DNA from: Alphaproteobacteria bacterium
Lineage (GTDB): Bacteria > Pseudomonadota > Alphaproteobacteria > Rhodobacterales > Rhodobacteraceae
Assembly (NCBI GenBank): GCA_030424865.1
Contig: JAUHVR010000003.1
Span: forward strand, 62,001-126,000
Direction of reading: 5' to 3'
Length of the DNA: 64,000 nucleotides
Part shown: positions 62,105 through 64,000 of the stretch, piece after piece
Layout of the letters: each line of letters begins with the position of its first letter
How positions within the stretch are numbered: the stretch's first letter is position 1
Notes under the pieces: generated by a model
What the model was told of the DNA's origin: nothing
The model's input: only the letters and a program-made list of their open reading frames with translations
Databases searched by the model: none
Made by a program: the position numbers and the translations under genes

Positions 62105-64000
62105 ATGGCCAATCTTCCCTCACATGCCTCTGTTGTCGTCATTGGCGGCGGCGTTATGGGGTGCTCGACGCTCTATCACCTCGCCAAGTTCGGCGCGGAT
62201 GCGGTGCTGCTGGAACGCAACAAGCTGACCTCTGGCACCACCTGGCATTCCGCCGCACAGGTGCGCGCGCTGCGGTCCTCGCAGAACCTGACGCGGATGA
62301 TCCAGTATTCGGTTGAGCTGTATAGCCAACTAGAGGCCGAAACCGGCCAATCCGTCGGCTGGATCCAGAAGGGCTCGCTATCGCTGGCCACCAATCCCGA
62401 CCGCCTGACGCTGATCCGACGGCAAGAGGCGCTGGCCCATGCCTATGGGATCGAGGCGACCTCGATCACGCCGGATGAGGCGCTGGAGCGCTGGCCGCTG
62501 ATGAACATCGATGACGTGATCGGCGCGGTCTGGTCACCCGAGGACGGGCGGGTCTCGCCCTCGGACGTCTGCGCGGCGCTGGTCAAGGGCGCAAAATCGC
62601 TGGGCGCGAAGATCTTTGAAGACACGGGCGTGACCGGCATCCTGACGGATGGGGGCCGCATCAAGGGGATCGAGACCACCCAAGGCACCATCATGTGTGA
62701 CGCCATCGCGCTGTGCACGGGGCTCTGGTCGCGCGACGTGGGCGCGATGGCGGGGGCCGAGGTGCCCTTGCTGGCCTGCGAACATTTCTACCTGCTGACC
62801 AAACCGGTCGAGGGGATCACCGGCAACCTGCCGACGCTTTCCGACCACGACAACTATCTCTACATCCGCGACGACTCTGGCGGTCTGCTGGTCGGCTGTT
62901 TCGAACCCATGGGCAAACCCATCGCCCCCGGCGTGCTGGACGAAAGCTTTGCCTTTGGCCTGCTGCCCGAGGATTGGGACCACTTCGAGCCGATGATGAT
63001 GGGCGCGATGAACCGCCTGCCCTCGCTTGAGACCGCCGAAGTCAAGATGCTGCTGAACGGCCCCGAAAGCTTTACGCCCGACGGGTCTTTCATGCTGGGC
63101 GAAACGGCCGAGACCAAGGGGCTGTTCCTGGGCTGCGGCATGAACTCGATGGGCGTCGCGGCGGGCGGGGGTGCAGGCATGAACCTGGCGCACCAGATCG
63201 TGCATGGCCACACCGCCTATGACCTGTCCGAGGCCGATGCCAAACGCTTTGCGCCCGTTTTCAACTCGGTTGATCACCTGATGGCCCGCGCGCCCGAGAT
63301 CCTGGGCACGCACTACGTGATCCCCTACCCCGGGCGGCAGCTGAAAACCGCGCGCGATCTGCGCAAGCTGCCCAACGACACGCCCTATCGCGTCGCTGGC
63401 GCGCAGTTCGGGCAGTTCTATGGCTGGGAACGTCCGCTCTATTTCGACCGCAAGGGCGAGCCGACCCTGACCTTTGGCAAACCCGACTGGTTTGCGCAGG
63501 TCCGGCGCGAGGTCACGGCCGCGCATCGCAAGGCCGCGATCTTTGACGCCTCGCCCTTTGGCAAGATTGAGGTGACAGGCCCAGACGCCGAGGCGTTCCT
63601 GCGCCACGTCTGTGCCGGTCAGATGGGCCGCGCGCCGGGCTCGGTGATCTACACCGCCATGCTGAACGACCGCGGCACCTTTGAAAGCGACCTGACGGCG
63701 CAGCGCATTGCGACAGATCACTATCGCCTGTTCGTCGGCACCACCGCGATCAAGCGCGACCTGACCTGGCTGCGTCGCCATTCCGAGGGGTTCGATGTCC
63801 AGCTGGAGGACTCAACCGAAGCCTATGCCGTCCTGGGCCTGATGGGGCCACAGGCCGCGCGGATCGTCACCGAATGTGGCGCGCCGGAACTCAATGACCT
63901 TGGCTATTTCAAGGTCGGCCCGGCCCATATCGCGGGAAAACACGTTCGCGCCGCGCGCATGTCCTATGTCGGCGAGGCCGGGTGGGAGATCACCTGCAAG
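62105..64000 (+). CDS. DMGDH-like FAD and GCV_T oxidoreductase (3' end outside window)
   Basis: 632 codons are visible and the frame is open at the window edge; about 180 residues are probably missing. ATG 62105 starts 5 bp after the upstream stop. The N-terminus reads VVVIGGGVMGCSTLYHLAKFG, and His48 in TTWHSAAQ corresponds to the flavinylated position. The GCV_T domain starts near residue 480 (FDASPFGKIEVTGPDAEAF). It is a paralogue of the preceding gene in the same domain order, but the two differ widely, so they may act on successive N-methyl substrates. Confidence 0.87.
   Translation, partial: MANLPSHASVVVIGGGVMGCSTLYHLAKFGADAVLLERNKLTSGTTWHSAAQVRALRSSQNLTRMIQYSVELYSQLEAETGQSVGWIQKGSLSLATNPDRLTLIRRQEALAHAYGIEATSITPDEALERWPLMNIDDVIGAVWSPEDGRVSPSDVCAALVKGAKSLGAKIFEDTGVTGILTDGGRIKGIETTQGTIMCDAIALCTGLWSRDVGAMAGAEVPLLACEHFYLLTKPVEGITGNLPTLSDHDNYLYIRDDSGGLLVGCFEPMGKPIAPGVLDESFAFGLLPEDWDHFEPMMMGAMNRLPSLETAEVKMLLNGPESFTPDGSFMLGETAETKGLFLGCGMNSMGVAAGGGAGMNLAHQIVHGHTAYDLSEADAKRFAPVFNSVDHLMARAPEILGTHYVIPYPGRQLKTARDLRKLPNDTPYRVAGAQFGQFYGWERPLYFDRKGEPTLTFGKPDWFAQVRREVTAAHRKAAIFDASPFGKIEVTGPDAEAFLRHVCAGQMGRAPGSVIYTAMLNDRGTFESDLTAQRIATDHYRLFVGTTAIKRDLTWLRRHSEGFDVQLEDSTEAYAVLGLMGPQAARIVTECGAPELNDLGYFKVGPAHIAGKHVRAARMSYVGEAGWEITCK

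Overview
The window reads as chromosome of a marine-type alphaproteobacterium of the Roseobacter group (Rhodobacteraceae). The basis is high GC, a sorbitol/mannitol gene order like Rhodobacter smoEFGK-smoS-mtlK, a stand-alone Hint-domain protein, two TAXI-type TRAP transporters and DMGDH-like flavoproteins. This placement is by gene content and protein style, not by a database match. Genes are densely packed: the longest stretch without a gene is about 230 bp (9543-9770), so no gap exceeds 300 bp. I saw no IS element, prophage, CRISPR array or rRNA, and one tRNA.

Layout. 1-5.1 kb: a left-truncated sulfatase, a fused TRAP permease and a TAXI binding protein on the minus strand, with a divergent LysR regulator. 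5.2-9.6 kb: core genes, namely tRNA-Leu(TAG), a Hint-domain protein, bifunctional NAD(P)HX repair enzyme, and glnB-glnA with a strong terminator. 9.8-17.5 kb: LacI regulator and the smoEFGK-smoS-mtlK hexitol operon. 17.6-25.5 kb: MarR regulator, a complete HAAT (Liv-type) ABC importer, an AGE-family sugar isomerase, a DUF1868 2H-phosphoesterase-like protein and a methyltransferase. 25.5-34.4 kb: a myo-inositol locus (iolD-iolC-iolB-iolJ-like on minus; Gfo/Idh, IolE-like and Gfo/Idh on plus; LacI), with a perfect 16-bp palindromic operator in the divergent region. 34.5-52.8 kb: a VOC protein, then a large sugar-catabolic locus in two arms. Both arms start behind a pair of identical 12-bp palindromes. 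53-54.4 kb: XdhC and a MocA-type nucleotidyltransferase. 54.6-64 kb: universal stress protein, a DUF3394-type fused TRAP permease, a TAXI binding protein and an RpiR regulator on minus, divergent from two tandem DMGDH-like flavoproteins, the second cut by the window edge.

How it works together. Most of the window is a string of separately regulated uptake-plus-catabolism modules, each with its own LysR, LacI, MarR or RpiR regulator: hexitols, inositol, an unidentified sugar or anhydrosugar, probably a sulfated organic compound, and probably an N-methylated compound. The least conventional module is the 35.0-52.8 kb locus. It joins a sugar ABC importer, two GMC oxidoreductases, a soluble SDH/FRD-like flavoprotein, a KDG-type kinase and two Gfo/Idh dehydrogenases (one resembling 1,5-anhydro-D-fructose reductase) to an aldehyde dehydrogenase, an enoyl-CoA hydratase and a family I CoA-transferase.

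Architectural themes. Every solute-binding-protein gene is followed by a stem-loop before the next gene. All four convergent protein-gene junctions overlap by exactly 4 nt through shared YTAR stop codons. A GC-rich palindromic repeat occurs both in an intergenic spacer and inside the coding sequence of the NAD(P)HX repair gene.
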